Assembly: GCA_965223305.1 (NCBI GenBank)
Contig: CBDCWT010000046.1
Coordinates: 62,001-126,000 of the forward strand
Source: CBDCWT01 sp965223305
GTDB taxonomy: Bacteria; Planctomycetota; Planctomycetia; Pirellulales; Pirellulaceae
Length of the DNA stretch: 64,000 nucleotides
Direction: 5' to 3'
In this document: piece by piece, positions 35,689 to 46,100 of the stretch
Layout of the letters: each line of letters begins with the position of its first letter
Numbering within the stretch: the first letter of the stretch is position 1
The notes under the pieces: generated by a model
Told to the model about the DNA's origin: nothing
The model's database searches: none
What the model saw: the letters and a program-made list of their open reading frames with translations, nothing else
Position numbers and translations under genes: made by a program

Positions 35689-35979
35689 CAAGCCGACCGA
35701 TGCGCCGGACTCGCACATGAATCTCGGAGTTTCGCCGCACGAACCGCCGCCGTTCAAGCACATTCGCGTGACTTAGCAAATCACCCTTCCTGCTTGAAGT
35801 GGAATCGACCGCGGTTTCGGCCAGCAGTTGATAGACGCCCCTTGATGGAGGAAATGGCTACCGCTCGGGACGGCGACTTGACTCGGATTGTTGAACCCGA
35901 CAAATCACGTTAGAACTTCCCATGACGCTGTTGGTATCAAGGATCGTGATCGAGAATCGCCATCAAGGAGGTGCGCCTA

Positions 35980-37368
35980 ATGACCGGCCAAGGAGTATCA
36001 CTTGTCGAGCGCTTGTGCGAGGCAAAGTCCCCTCTCGAACTGGTTGACTGGGAAGGCCGAGACGGTTACTACGTGGCGGCGTGTCGGGTTTCGGTTGCAG
36101 ATGTCCCGGGTTTGATCGAAATTGCGCGAAAATGGGACGATTTGGACTGGCCGAGAGAAGCGGACCCCCCGGACATCGACCAGGAAGATGCCGAATTATT
36201 ACCCGTCACTGCCTGGAGGACCCTGGCTGACTTGAAGGCGGATGCGGCGGTGGAACCGCTGATCGATATGCTGCGCGAGTCGGACGACGAGTTCGACGAC
36301 TGGGTGTCGGACGAGCTGCCGCACGTTTTTGGCAAGATCGGGGAATCCGCTGTCCAGGGCCTGACTCGCCTGGCGAGCGATGCCCGAGAGCAGGACTTCG
36401 TTCGCTCTATTGCGGCACGCGGGTTGCGTGCCGTGGCCGACTATCACACAAGCACCCGAGATCGGATTGTCGCGTGCCTCACGGAGCTGATGGCCGCCAC
36501 CACCGAGGGCCATCTCGAATTCAACACGATGTTGCTCGTCGACCTAGTCGAGTTGCGGGCCATTGAGGCAGCCGAGTCGATCGAGCGGGCATTCGCAGGC
36601 GACCTAGTTGATGTTGGCATGTTGGGCGACTGGGAAGTTGTCCGAGGGAAGTTGGGCGTGGAAGGTCTCGGGCTTAAGATGCCCGCGCATCCTCACAATT
36701 CCATCGAACGACTTCGAACACAGATGGGCATCGGCATCTTCTCGGATCGGCCCATCTTCGCGCGTGACGAGATCGACCACGACGCCGAGGAAGGCTACTA
36801 CGAGCGAGCGCACGACGCATTTTCCAAGTCGACCGAAGCTCAACGAGTTGTCGACCGCTGCGGTGGCTTGGGGTGGTATCGCATGCTCCTCGAATTCGGC
36901 CTCAACGATCTCGGCGAGACCGTCGACGCGATGACGCTCGGAAGTGTCACTGAGTTTGTTCTCGACTACATTCCACGTAAGGTCTCGACACAGCCGGATG
37001 CGGCGGACGCGATTGTCTGTGAACTCGCGATGTTCTGGGAGTACCTCAACCGCGTTTACGAGTTGCCCGAGGCGAAATTGATCATCGAGTGGCTCAGCGC
37101 CGAAGGCATGGTCGCCCGGCTGAAGACTGAGTTATCCGATACTTCGAATTACGGCATGGCCAAGTCAATGGTCATGCTGGGGAACAAAGCCGGTTACGAC
37201 ATGTCGTCGGAAGCGGGACTTAGCGAGTTCATGATGGCCTACAACCGGTCGTTGCTCTCGGACAAGCATTCCGTGGCGAAGGCACCCGTTGACCGGGAGC
37301 ACCGAGTTGGCCGCAACGATCCCTGTCCCTGTGGAAGCGGAAAGAAATTCAAGAAATGCTGCCGCTGA
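35980..37368 (+). CDS. HEAT-like protein with C-terminal SEC-C zinc motif
   Basis: This 462-aa protein starts at ATG 35980, 7 nt after a strong AAGGAGG; the upstream GTG lies within that RBS. The N-terminal two thirds are helical repeats (PLIDMLRESDDEFDDWVSDE, VFGKIGESAVQGLTRLASDA, IAARGLRAVADYHTSTRD). A helical middle follows, and the C-terminus is a canonical SEC-C motif, VGRNDPCPCGSGKKFKKCC, which binds one zinc and mediates protein or ribosome contacts in SecA and many other proteins. No enzyme motif is visible. Likely a cytosolic scaffold. Confidence 0.8.
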   Translation: MTGQGVSLVERLCEAKSPLELVDWEGRDGYYVAACRVSVADVPGLIEIARKWDDLDWPREADPPDIDQEDAELLPVTAWRTLADLKADAAVEPLIDMLRESDDEFDDWVSDELPHVFGKIGESAVQGLTRLASDAREQDFVRSIAARGLRAVADYHTSTRDRIVACLTELMAATTEGHLEFNTMLLVDLVELRAIEAAESIERAFAGDLVDVGMLGDWEVVRGKLGVEGLGLKMPAHPHNSIERLRTQMGIGIFSDRPIFARDEIDHDAEEGYYERAHDAFSKSTEAQRVVDRCGGLGWYRMLLEFGLNDLGETVDAMTLGSVTEFVLDYIPRKVSTQPDAADAIVCELAMFWEYLNRVYELPEAKLIIEWLSAEGMVARLKTELSDTSNYGMAKSMVMLGNKAGYDMSSEAGLSEFMMAYNRSLLSDKHSVAKAPVDREHRVGRNDPCPCGSGKKFKKCCR

Positions 37369-37439
37369 GTGCCGGAGTACCGTTCGACCTGCTCACCATC
37401 GCACGCCACATCTCCAACAAGGCGCCCATGCTAGGTAGC

Positions 37440-37575
37440 TCTTCCCAGGGCTGGCGGCGTCTATCAGCAGATCCTGGAAAGTGCAGTTGCGACACAGGGT
37501 GAGAAAGGCCCGTGCGTCGGAGCAAATCGCCCTCGTGCAACTGGAATCGCCAGGAGCCGCTGTGGATTGGACCGG
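37440..37575 (+). repeat. Dispersed intergenic repeat copy, short
   Basis: AAGGCCCGTGCGTCGGAGCA (37505), AATCGCCCTCGTGCAACTGG (37524) and AATCGCC match the core of copies at 29651 and, reversed, 28850. Confidence 0.5.
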
Positions 37576-37683
37576 TTGGCACGCCGGTCGGAGATTCTGG
37601 CCTCTCGATCGCTGGCCCACCCCCTCGCATCGCCTTTCCTGAATTCTCGGATTAATCTGAGACAGATCGACGCGGAACGTCGC

Positions 37684-38994
37684 ATGTCATTTTGGAGGCG
37701 GAATCTGGAAACCGGTCGCCAGATTTACACGTGGCCCGCGCACGGTCGTGGTCGCGATCAGTACGGAAATGGAGTCACGGATCTTCTGATGGACCCAGAT
37801 GGTAGTACGCTGTACTCGGCTGGGAGTGATGGCCGTGTCAAAGCTTGGGAATCCATTCGCCCTTCGGCAGATCTTGTGGAGAAACGCCAGCTGGTTGCCC
37901 AGGCGCGCAAGGCGCTCGACCGCTCTACCGGGGCTTACCCCTCCGATCAGCTTCTCGCGGAGTTGCGGCAGGATACGTCCATTCCTTCGGCGGCGCTCTC
38001 GTACGCCCTTCAAATTGCGGATGCCCGCGGAGACCTCATTCAGCGCAAGAACGATGTAGACGCGATCGGCGATGAACTTACCGCTGTCAATCTCAGCCCG
38101 GATTGGCTCGAGCAAATTCGAACCCAGAATCAGATCTTCCTTCGCGCAGCGGACCAGCTTGTCGAAGCGATCGAGGCGAGCGTGGGAACTCGGCTCGACC
38201 GCATTAGTGAAGATGATTTTGACGCGGCAGGCTGGCTGGTGCAGGCCAATGAACTGGTCAAGCTGCCCGTCGGTGATACCCAAATGCAACGGTTGTTGGC
38301 TGAGCTGTTGGACAGGTACCCCGAATCGGCCCTGGCTTACCATCTACGAGCTTCACTGTACGCTTCTCGCAGCCAATGGGGGGATGCCAGTCGGGAACTG
38401 GAGATGGCCATTCAACTCTCCCTACCGGATTCGCAATTGCGGATTGGGCTTCTTTGTCAACTTGGCCTGCTCCGCTTGTACACGAGAGAAGAGGAGAAGG
38501 TAAAACAGATCCGCAACGAGCTGCTGTCAGCACCAGAGGACGGTCTTCCACCCCGAATTCAATTGCGACTGGCGCGATTCCACCTTCTCGGCCAACCGGA
38601 CTCCTCGGAGTTGGAACGGGCGGCGACGCTTGTCCAAGCGATACCCGAGGAGACTTTGGAACTGGCTGAGTTACCTTGGCTGGGGATCGCCCGCGCCCGC
38701 CTGGCTGCTCTGGAGGGTGACCCAGCTCGGGCGCTGAGCGTCATCGAGCCTGTGCTCGAGTCGATTCCTGATGGACCCTATGGAAACTATGCTCGCGTTG
38801 CCGCGTTTTATTGCCGAGGAACGGCAGCGAAGCGCACGAACAATCGGGAGTTGGAGAAGAAGTCCTGGGGTGGCGTTGGTTTTGTCCAGATGGTGCAGCC
38901 GTTCACACACCCCAACACCAAGACCCGGCATCGATCATGGGAAGACTGGTTGTGTTCGGTCCTGGCCGGCCGGGCAGCGGGCCGAGAGGATTAA
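37684..38994 (+). pseudogene. C-terminal part of a WD40 kinase-type protein with TPR region, cut by a MITE
   Basis: The frame starts with the end of a WD40 repeat (LETGRQIYTWPAHGRG, then TDLLMDPDGSTLYSAGSDG and VKAWESIRPSADL) and continues with TPR-like helical repeats (QMQRLLAELLDRYPESALAY, LRASLYASRSQWGDASRELE, VIEPVLESIPDGPYGNYARV). Such regions end planctomycete kinases of the WD40/TPR class; kinase and first repeats are missing. The stop codon TAA at 38992-38994 lies inside the left end of a 182-bp MITE, so the natural 3' end was also lost. A nonfunctional remnant, truncated at both ends. Confidence 0.6.
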
Positions 38995-39172
38995 CCCGAA
39001 TTATTCATGAGCGATCTGCTGCGAGGTCGTAAGTCCATCCGTGGCGTCGTCATGCTTCACGATTCTCCCTCGACGTATTGCTTCAATACGCCTGCGGAAG
39101 AATTGCTCGCCTTCCTTGCCACGAACGTACTTACAACCTCTCGCGACGATCTTCATGAATAATCCGGGTTAA
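38991..39172 (+). mobile_element. 182-bp TTAA-ended MITE, copy 1
   Basis: The ends are TTAACCCGAATTATTCATGA and the reverse complement of TTAACCCGGATTATTCATGA, one mismatch in 20. Weaker symmetry continues inward for about 25 bp (TGCGAGGTCGTAAGT against CGCGAGAGGTTGTAAGT). The copy at 47782 is the same length and differs at only a handful of positions. There is no ORF. The TTAA at each end may be the target duplication. Confidence 0.85.
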
Positions 39173-39261
39173 AGCAGGTGTCCTCGGAAACCCGCCGAAT
39201 TGGGTAGAATGGTCCGGACGGGGTCCGATAGCTGCACAGTAAAATCGAAGGCTTGTCGGGA

Positions 39262-39418
39262 CTAGCAGCCTGTTGATTTTCTCAACGGGCTGCCACATCA
39301 CAGGGATGTGATGCCAAATCAGCGACGTAAGTCGTTGATTTGCGAGCCGCGAAGAACTCTGTTCTGAGCCTGGTGAGGTTGAAAAACGCCAGGAAGGCGT
39401 TTTTCAACAGGCAGCTAG
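39262..39418. mobile_element. 157-bp element made of consecutive hairpins
   Basis: The ends are inverted: CTAGCAGCCTGTTGA at the left and, reversed, CTAGCTGCCTGTTGA at the right. Inside lie hairpins GCAGCCTGTTGA/TCAACGGGCTGC, CATCAC/GTGATG, AAATCAGCGAC/GTCGTTGATTT and GTTGAAAAACGCC/GGCGTTTTTCAAC (39378-39408, 13-bp perfect stem). No coding potential. It looks like a miniature inverted-repeat element and could also terminate transcription. The rest of 39173-39621 is empty. Confidence 0.65.
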
Positions 39419-39621
39419 CCGAATCGCCATCCTTCGAGATGATCGGAGCGCGTGAACAGGGATCACGGTGCTTGGCTCGGCAGCACGCTTCGATTGGCAC
39501 GACGGCTGTTGTCGCTGGACTAAGCGCGTAACGCTGCTAGCGGAGGGCAGTCAGCACCAGTCAGCTCTTCATCCTTCGCACTCTGAGCGGAACCGCGTCG
39601 CCGCTATGGAAAAAATGTCTT

Positions 39622-40833
39622 CTATTGATGTTCCTCTACCGCAGATATCGTGTCTAGTTCGCCGCACAGGTTGAAGGCTTTCATTGCTTCCGTCGTCGCA
39701 ATGTAGGTGATGTAGTGGTAGTTGCCGCGGTAGAGCGAGTGCATCCACCAGCGGCCGCTTTCACGCTGTTCTCTCTTCAGCCACGCCAGTCCTTCCTGGA
39801 TGCGAGGGTCTGATACGGGGACATTATTCTGACGCATCAGCACGATGGCCAGCGCGGTCATGTACGGGTCGCTCTCCGGCTTGTCGGCATCCGGCAGGTT
39901 CTTGATGAGGTCTAGTACGGTACGACTCATTTCGAAGTGCCAATCGTCCACCGGCGACATGTCGCGCGTGCTCCATCCGCCGTCGGCGTGTTGCTTCGAG
40001 GAGAGCAGCGCCAACCCCGCGTCGCGATCAGACTGGGACACCAAGTCCGGCAAGTAGTGGGCTAATTGTAGTTTCAGTACGCGGTCAAAGTCGTTCTTTG
40101 GCGGAGCAGTGCGGAGCCACTCCTTCAGTCTCTCGACGCGACCGAGCAGCGCCTCGTCCTTCAGCCCCGCGAGCCAACCCGGAGCGCTGGTAATGGCACG
40201 AGCGGCTTGCAGTGAAAGTTCAAAATCTGTCGTGATGTGCGGAATCTCGACCTCGCCATGGCTGACGAAAGCGCCATTCTTCGATTGACGCGCAAACATG
40301 TCGCGCAGCGACCGATCTGTCGCCTCGGAGAGTTCGCCGGTGATGTGCCGATCCCACTCGGCCAACCCGACACTGCGCCAGACACTGGAGAACGCCCCTG
40401 GATAGTACTTGTGCCCATTCTTGTCGGCCTCCTTCACTGCGCGGATCTTCCGTGGCACAGCCTTCACGAAGCTCGCCCGCACTTTGTCGCTCGGCTTTCC
40501 GAACTGCCGCGACCACGCGGTGTATTCGGTCAAGTAGGGCCCTGTGGTATGGCAATTCACGCAAGACCGCCCGCGAACCCAGCTCAGTGCCCCGACTTCC
40601 AAATACCTCGCCGCCGCCAGCACCGATTCCGGGCCGAACGTCTTCACACGCGGTTCATTCGCCGTGGGGATGCTGACTCGAACGTCGTCGAGCTGATATT
40701 GAAAGGCAGGCTCTCGAGAATTCTGTCCGTAGGCGGCAGCGGCTACGGCGAATGTCATTATCGCCGCCGGGCAGACAAGACAGGGGATGGAGCAAGGAGA
40801 AAGACCAAAGCGACCTCGGGGAGGTATGTTCAT
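39622..40833 (-). CDS. Exported haem c protein with prenyltransferase/squalene-cyclase-like repeats
   Basis: This 403-aa protein has a signal peptide (hydrophobic MTFAVAAAAYG region before QNSREP), then a single c-type haem site in GRSCVNCHTTGPYL. The remainder has alpha-alpha-toroid repeats of the prenyltransferase/squalene-oxidase type, such as ALLSSKQHADGGWSTRDMSP, MTALAIVLMRQNNVPVSD and GLAWLKREQRESGRWWMHSL. The DxDD catalytic motif of squalene-hopene cyclase is not seen, so it is not a cyclase. Such fusions occur in planctomycetes, where they may be periplasmic redox-linked binding proteins. It stands alone. Confidence 0.8.
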   Translation of the reverse strand: MNIPPRGRFGLSPCSIPCLVCPAAIMTFAVAAAAYGQNSREPAFQYQLDDVRVSIPTANEPRVKTFGPESVLAAARYLEVGALSWVRGRSCVNCHTTGPYLTEYTAWSRQFGKPSDKVRASFVKAVPRKIRAVKEADKNGHKYYPGAFSSVWRSVGLAEWDRHITGELSEATDRSLRDMFARQSKNGAFVSHGEVEIPHITTDFELSLQAARAITSAPGWLAGLKDEALLGRVERLKEWLRTAPPKNDFDRVLKLQLAHYLPDLVSQSDRDAGLALLSSKQHADGGWSTRDMSPVDDWHFEMSRTVLDLIKNLPDADKPESDPYMTALAIVLMRQNNVPVSDPRIQEGLAWLKREQRESGRWWMHSLYRGNYHYITYIATTEAMKAFNLCGELDTISAVEEHQ

Positions 40834-41155
40834 ACTAATTTCCTTCCACGCGGGGTGATTGGTGACACAGCTACGGAGTCACACCGAAATCGAGGTCGTC
40901 GTCAGCAAGCAAGTCGACAACCACTGCCACCGAGTGAGAGTAGAGTTGTCGCTCTGCCCCAAGTAGTATGCCATGTCCGCCGGGAGTGTGGTACAGGAAT
41001 CCCTCACTAGTCGGAATATCAAGTTTGGACTGTACGCCCACCATTGTAAAACCACCCCCGCTGACCATGAATCGCGAACCCTAGAGCCGCCAAAGTGTCA
41101 GTCCTATGGGGTGAGAAGTTGTGTGTCACCATGACTCCGCACCCCGAGGTCCATC
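40834..41155 (+). other. Intergenic region
   Basis: No convincing gene. A 65-codon minus-strand frame (40871-41068) has no RBS or family and is probably chance or a remnant. Confidence 0.35.
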
Positions 41156-41375
41156 ATGTCTGGCCGCTCCTTCGGCTACGCCCGTGTCTCCACGGACGAC
41201 CAGGATCTAGCGCTCCAACTGGAGGCGCTGACCAATCAAGGGATTCCGCAATCTCAAATCTTCAAGGACAAGCTGTCGGGAGCGAGATGCGATGGGCCCG
41301 GCTTGTTGAAATGCCTGGACACGCTCGAAAGTGGCGATGTGCTCGTCGTCTGGCGACTCGATCGACTCGGCCGCG
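41156..41375 (+). pseudogene. Serine recombinase (resolvase) N-terminal fragment
   Basis: The first 73 residues match the catalytic domain of resolvase/invertase recombinases: FGYARVSTDDQDLALQLEAL with the nucleophilic Ser, and DKLSGARCDGPGLLKCLDTL, then GDVLVVWRLDRLGRD. At this point the 130-bp repeat begins and the frame becomes unrelated, so the rest of the catalytic domain, helix E and the DNA-binding domain are gone. Confidence 0.85.
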
Positions 41376-41494
41376 ACGCGGCAGCGAGGACTCATCTTTC
41401 TGTCCCAATTTTTCTGTCATTCATAACCGCACTCACGGATCCTATTTGCGACAGAAAGATTGGGACAGAAAAATCCGACCGGCTGCAGAGAGGA
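41365..41494 (+). repeat. 130-bp repeat with inverted arms, copy 2
   Basis: Near-identical to 22714-22843. Its first bases are the last resolvase codons. Arms TTTCTGTCCCAATTTTTCTG and GACAGAAAGATTGGGACAG could form a long hairpin. Confidence 0.75.
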
Positions 41495-41617
41495 GGCGCA
41501 ACGTCGGACCGGCGAACCAACTCGGGCTCATCTCCGCTGAAGCTGTTTCTTCCTGGGAATAAGGCGCCCAGATTGGAGGTGCTGCGATAGCCCGCCCGTA
41601 GCTTGACGAACGAGTAG

Positions 41618-41869
41618 CTACTGCACGCATGGCAGGACAATCAGCGTTTGTACTAACGACAAACCAATGCTCGCCAGAATTGCCCGTCGAGACCAACCAC
41701 CGCCGCGCCTCGATGCCACCGCGATCAGGATAGGAAAGGCGAACGACGAGTACCAAAACAGCGGAATAAATGGTTCAAGTATCCACAGCTGAACCAGTAC
41801 ATAGAGCGTGAGCGTCGCGAGTACATGCGACCACATGAGCCATCGTACGAGTCGAATGTTGTTCGACAT
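41618..41869 (-). CDS. Small membrane protein
   Basis: An 83-aa protein starting at MSNNIRLVRWLMWSH with two or three hydrophobic helices (VLATLTLYVLVQLWILEPFI, FWYSSFAFPILIAVAS, ILASIGLSLVQTLIVLP). No motif. It begins immediately after a short frame that runs from the tRNA-Gly gene on the same strand. Function unknown. Confidence 0.5.
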   Translation of the reverse strand: MSNNIRLVRWLMWSHVLATLTLYVLVQLWILEPFIPLFWYSSFAFPILIAVASRRGGGWSRRAILASIGLSLVQTLIVLPCVQ

Positions 41870-41870
41870 G

Positions 41871-42041
41871 TCACTGGTTGAAGCTCGCGAGCAGTTCCTC
41901 GAGGGCCTCCTCCAGTGGAACGGACAGCAGGTCATTACGGCTGTCCGAGCCGGAGAACTCTGGCAGCCGAGCCATGATGGCGTCGACCGCGGGGCGGAAT
42001 GCTGTTTCGGAGTGTGGCCCGTCGGAGGGCGAGATCACGAG
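41871..42041 (-). other. Open frame between tRNA-Gly and the small membrane gene
   Basis: The frame from the tRNA 3' end encodes about 55 residues (SETAFRPAVDAIMARL, LLSVPLEEALEELLASFNQ) and stops 2 bp before the next ATG. It has protein-like composition but no start of its own that I can support. It could be the tail of a gene whose front was lost at the tRNA. Confidence 0.25.
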
Positions 42042-42114
42042 AGCGGGCGAGGGGACTCGAACCCCCGACATACAGCTTGGGAAGCTGTCACTCTGCCAAC
42101 TGAGTTACGCCCGC
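42042..42114 (-). tRNA. tRNA-Gly (CCC)
   Basis: A canonical cloverleaf on the minus strand: acceptor GCGGGCG/CGCCCGC perfect, D-arm ACTC/GAGT, anticodon arm ACAGC-TTCCCAA-GCTGT with anticodon CCC, T-arm GGGGG-TTCGAGT-CCCCT, discriminator T. No encoded CCA. It reads glycine GGG codons. Confidence 0.93.
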
Positions 42115-42242
42115 GTAAGGTGCTTTTTCTTGCGACTTCCTCTGGCTTTTCCTTTTCCAGAATTGAGTCGCTCACCTTAGTTCGTCATTTTACTCTTGCC
42201 GCTGAAGCCCCGCAAGAAACGGTCTCGAAGATAGCGCGAGTC

Positions 42243-42863
42243 ATGAACGGTACTCCGAATCAACGCAAATGGCGACCGCGATTCACCAGCCGAGCATTGC
42301 TGATGCTGACGCTGCTGGTTGCCCTGCTTCTCGCCTGGCGTTGGTCTGTGCAGGATTCGGCGATGCGCCTGGCTCACCAGGCAAATCGGTTGAGATACGC
42401 CGGGCGCGAAGAACTCGATGACCGAACGCAACTGAAGCGGGATAAGGCGAGGGGACTTTGGAACGCCGAATTTGATGGAGCGTACTTGCGCGGCGTGACG
42501 ATCGCCAGTCCAACCAATGCGTTTCAACGGGCCTCAGTCAAGAATTGCGATCTGGAAAACGCAAAACTACAGGGAGGTGCTGCCGCTTTTCAGTTTGCTC
42601 AGTTTGACGACTGAAACCTCACGAACGCCACACTGACAGGCGGCGGCGCGTCGTTCCAGGGGGCAACTTTTGTCGGTGCTGATCTCACCGGAGCCACCCT
42701 GACGGGCGGCGGCTCTGCGTTTCAAGGATCAACGTTTGAGAACGCCACCCTAGTCAGGGTACGGTTGGTTGGATCATTTCAGGGGGTGAACATCAGGAGG
42801 GAGCTCGAACCCGGCAGCAATTGTGTCAAATACCTCATCTCCCACTGCAATTGGGGATTTTGA
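42243..42863 (+). pseudogene. Membrane-anchored pentapeptide-repeat protein interrupted by an in-frame TGA
   Basis: From ATG 42243 the frame encodes a basic N-terminus, one membrane helix (ALLMLTLLVALLLAW), a linker and then A(N/D)LxxA-type pentapeptide repeats (FDGAYLRGVTI, VKNCDLENAKLQGG). A TGA at 42612-42614 falls within a repeat. The same frame then continues with NLTNATLTGGGASFQ, GADLTGATLTGGGSAFQG and ENATLVRV to a stop at 42861. It is one nonsense change away from a 206-aa protein. It is a recent pseudogene or a readthrough case. Pentapeptide proteins form right-handed beta-helices used as scaffolds or DNA mimics. Confidence 0.7.
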
Positions 42864-43139
42864 ATTACGAGATGAGTACTTGGGATTCGTTGCCCAAGTC
42901 GCTGCCAACGTTGGACAAGCGCCGACGACAAGATCAGTAAACGAAGGGTTTGCGGGAACATCTCTGTCGGCCTGGCGCACACCACCGAAAGCTGGCACCG
43001 TTCCGAACTCTCGATGAACTTCGTTCGTACAACTTGGGCGATCATAGCCGGCGCCTCGGCAGCCGATGACGAGGTAAGCCGCTGAGGGACAGAACCAGGG
43101 GGATGGATCTGGCCAACTTCGACTCGGTGGAGCCTTGCC

Positions 43140-46100
43140 ATGTTCAACAGCACTCGGCGGTCGCCCAGCCGACAGGGACGATCGGTCTTTCATCACCCAC
43201 GGCACATCCTTCAACGCATCCTGTCGCTGGAGCCGCTCGAAGATCGGCGGCTGTTGTCGGTTACACGCTTGGACGATCCGCAGGCATCTATCGGGGACGT
43301 CCATGATTTTGAGGTGACGTCGGACGGGCAGTTCGGTGTCTACCGTGCCGACGATGGGCCTGACTTCTATCGCCAGCTGTATAGTACCCATTTCGCATCG
43401 GGAGAAGTGTCCCGTCTAACCGAGGGGCTGCCCGAAGGCGCCGCGGTGCTTGATTTCAAAGTCAGCGCGGACGGCCGCGTTGCCGTGTTCAGGGTGACCA
43501 GGGGATTAGAGTTTCCGATTGAACTCTACAGCGTCCCCGTCGGCGGTGGCGAAATGACAAAGCTGAACGGGCAACTCGTCGACGGGGGCGATGTGGAGAC
43601 GGCATGGGACCGTCACCCATTGAAGTACGACATCAGCCCCGATAGCTCCCGCGTTGTTTACGTAGCTGACCAAGACGTCGATCAGGTTTTTGAACTCTAC
43701 AGTGTCCCTATCGCGGGAGGCCCATCGACGAAGCTGAACGGGCAACTGGTCGCGGGAGGCACTTTCTGGTGGCGATTTGAAATCAGTTCGGACAGCAGTC
43801 GCGTTGTCTATATGGCCGCTCAAGATACCGACCGTGTTTTAGAGCTGTACAGCGTTCCCATCGCGGGAGGCCCCACGATCAAGCTGAACGAGGCTCTAAG
43901 CGGGGGACGCGATGTCTGGGAATTCCACATCAGTCCCGATGGAAGCCGCGTCGTCTACCAGGCAGATCAGGACACCGATCAAGTACGTGAGCTATACAGC
44001 GTCGCGATCACAGGTGGCGGTGTCACAAGACTCAATGATGAGCTTGTATTGAACGGAAATGTGGACGACTCGTTTGAGATCAGCGCCGACAGTAGTCGTG
44101 TGGTCTATCTGGCCGATCAAGAGACGGACGAGGTCAAGGAGCTATACAGTGTACCGATCACGGGCGGGGTTGTCACAAAGCTCAATGATGAGCTTGTATT
44201 GAACGGCGATGTTGACGACCAATTCGCAATCAGCCCCGATAGCAGTTTTGTCGTGTATCTGGCCGATCAAGAGATGGACGAGGTCGAGGAGCTATACAGT
44301 GTGCCGATTGGTGGCGGCACTGCAGCGAAGTTGAACGGCCCGTTGGCAGACGAGGGCGATGTGTTCTGGTGGTATCAGCTGAGCCCAGACAGCACGCGGG
44401 TCGTCTACGCGGCTGACCAAGAGATCGATGGTGCCCTGGAACTCTACAGCGTTCCGATTGATGGCGGCACTGCAATCAAACTCAACGGCCCTCTTCCCAA
44501 AGGGGGCTCCACAAGCTGGCCGCGAATCAGCCCGGACGGCAGTCGTGTCGCCTATGTCGCGGATCAAGACACGGACGGGGTTGCAGAGCTGTACAGTGTG
44601 CCGCTGGCTGGCGGCGAATCAATCAAGTTGAATTCGCAGCTCGTATCCGGCGGTGATGTGAAAACGCTTCCGACTGTTGGCGGTTCCCCCTTTCAGTTTG
44701 ATCCCGATGGCACGCAGATCATCTATTTGGCTGACCAAGACACGAATAACGCGGTTGAACTGTACAGCGTCTCGGTTGCCGGAGTGGACTCGCTCAAGCG
44801 GAGTGGCCCCTTGGAAACGCTGGGAGGAGACATCTCGAACTTCCAACTAAGTTCCAACGGCCTTTTCGCTGTCTACCTCGCCGATCACGAAACGGAGGGC
44901 GTTACGGAGCTCTTCAGCGTAGCAGTAGCGACAGGGAAAGTGACAAAGCTGAACGGTCCACTGGTTGAATTCGGCCAAGTCCGCGCGATTCAAATCAGCC
45001 CAGACAGCAGATATGTGGTCTATCGCGCCGACCAGGATGAGGTCGGAGTGATGGAACTTTTTAGCGTTCCAATCGCGGGTGGCGACTGGACCAAGTTAAG
45101 CGACCAGATTGTGGTCAGCGGTGATGTAGCCGAGTTCCAGATTAGCTCGGACGGCAGACGAGTCGTGTATCGAGCAGATCAGCACGAAGACGAGGTATTC
45201 GAGCTGTTTAGTGCGTCCCTCTCCGGCGGCGGGGTCACGAAACTGAACGATCCTCTCGTCTTCGGCGGTGACGTGCTGCCGGACTTTCAACTCAGCGACG
45301 ACAGCCGCTATGTTGTGTACCGTGCCGATCAGGACGTGGACGGCCGAACCGAACTGTATAGTGTTCCCATGGAAGGTGGTGGACCTATCAAGCTAAACAC
45401 TCCGATTGATCGTTTTCGTGCAGTGCGAGCGATCCGAATCAGCCCAGACAGCTCGCACGTGGTGTACTTAGCCGATCAGGACTTTGATTTAGTCAAGGAG
45501 CTCTACAGCATACCTATTGCAGGTGGTTCGCCGACCAAGCTGAACAGCCCTTTGGTGGGTGGTGGTGACGTCTTCGACATGCCAGGTCAGCCGCTCGGGT
45601 TTCAAATCAGCTCCGACAGCCGCCGCGTCATCTACCTCGCCAACCAGGACTCGCTTCAGGATCTCGAACTCTACAGCGTTGAGATCACTGGGTCCTCGCG
45701 CGTAAAGCTCAATGATCCATTGGTGAGCGGCGGTGACGTCGAACCCGATTTTCAGATCAGCCCCGATGGCAGCCGAGTCGTCTTTCGGGCCGATCAGGCT
45801 ACGGACGAGGTGTTCGAACTGCTGAGCGTCCCAATTGTGGGCGGCACGCCGACGACACTTAATCCGCCACTGGTTGGTGAGGGTGACGTGCTGACCGATT
45901 TTGCAATCAGCCAGGACAGCGGCCAAGTAGTGTATCGAGCGGACCAGGCATCGGACGAAGTATTCGAATTGTACAGCGTGCCGTTAGCTGGTGGCGATTC
46001 TCTTAGGCTCAACGGTGAGTTGCCAGACGACGGGACCGTCTTGGCTGACTTCAAGATTAGCGAGGACAGTCGGGACGTTGTGTACATCGCCAATCAAGAG

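Noticed and set aside
39622..40833. Squalene-hopene cyclase
   Set aside because: The protein is too short, exported, has a haem c site and lacks a visible DxDD motif.
41618..42114. tRNA-Gly as an integration site of a genomic island
   Set aside because: No integrase gene and no direct repeat of the tRNA 3' end was found in the window, although a resolvase fragment lies nearby.
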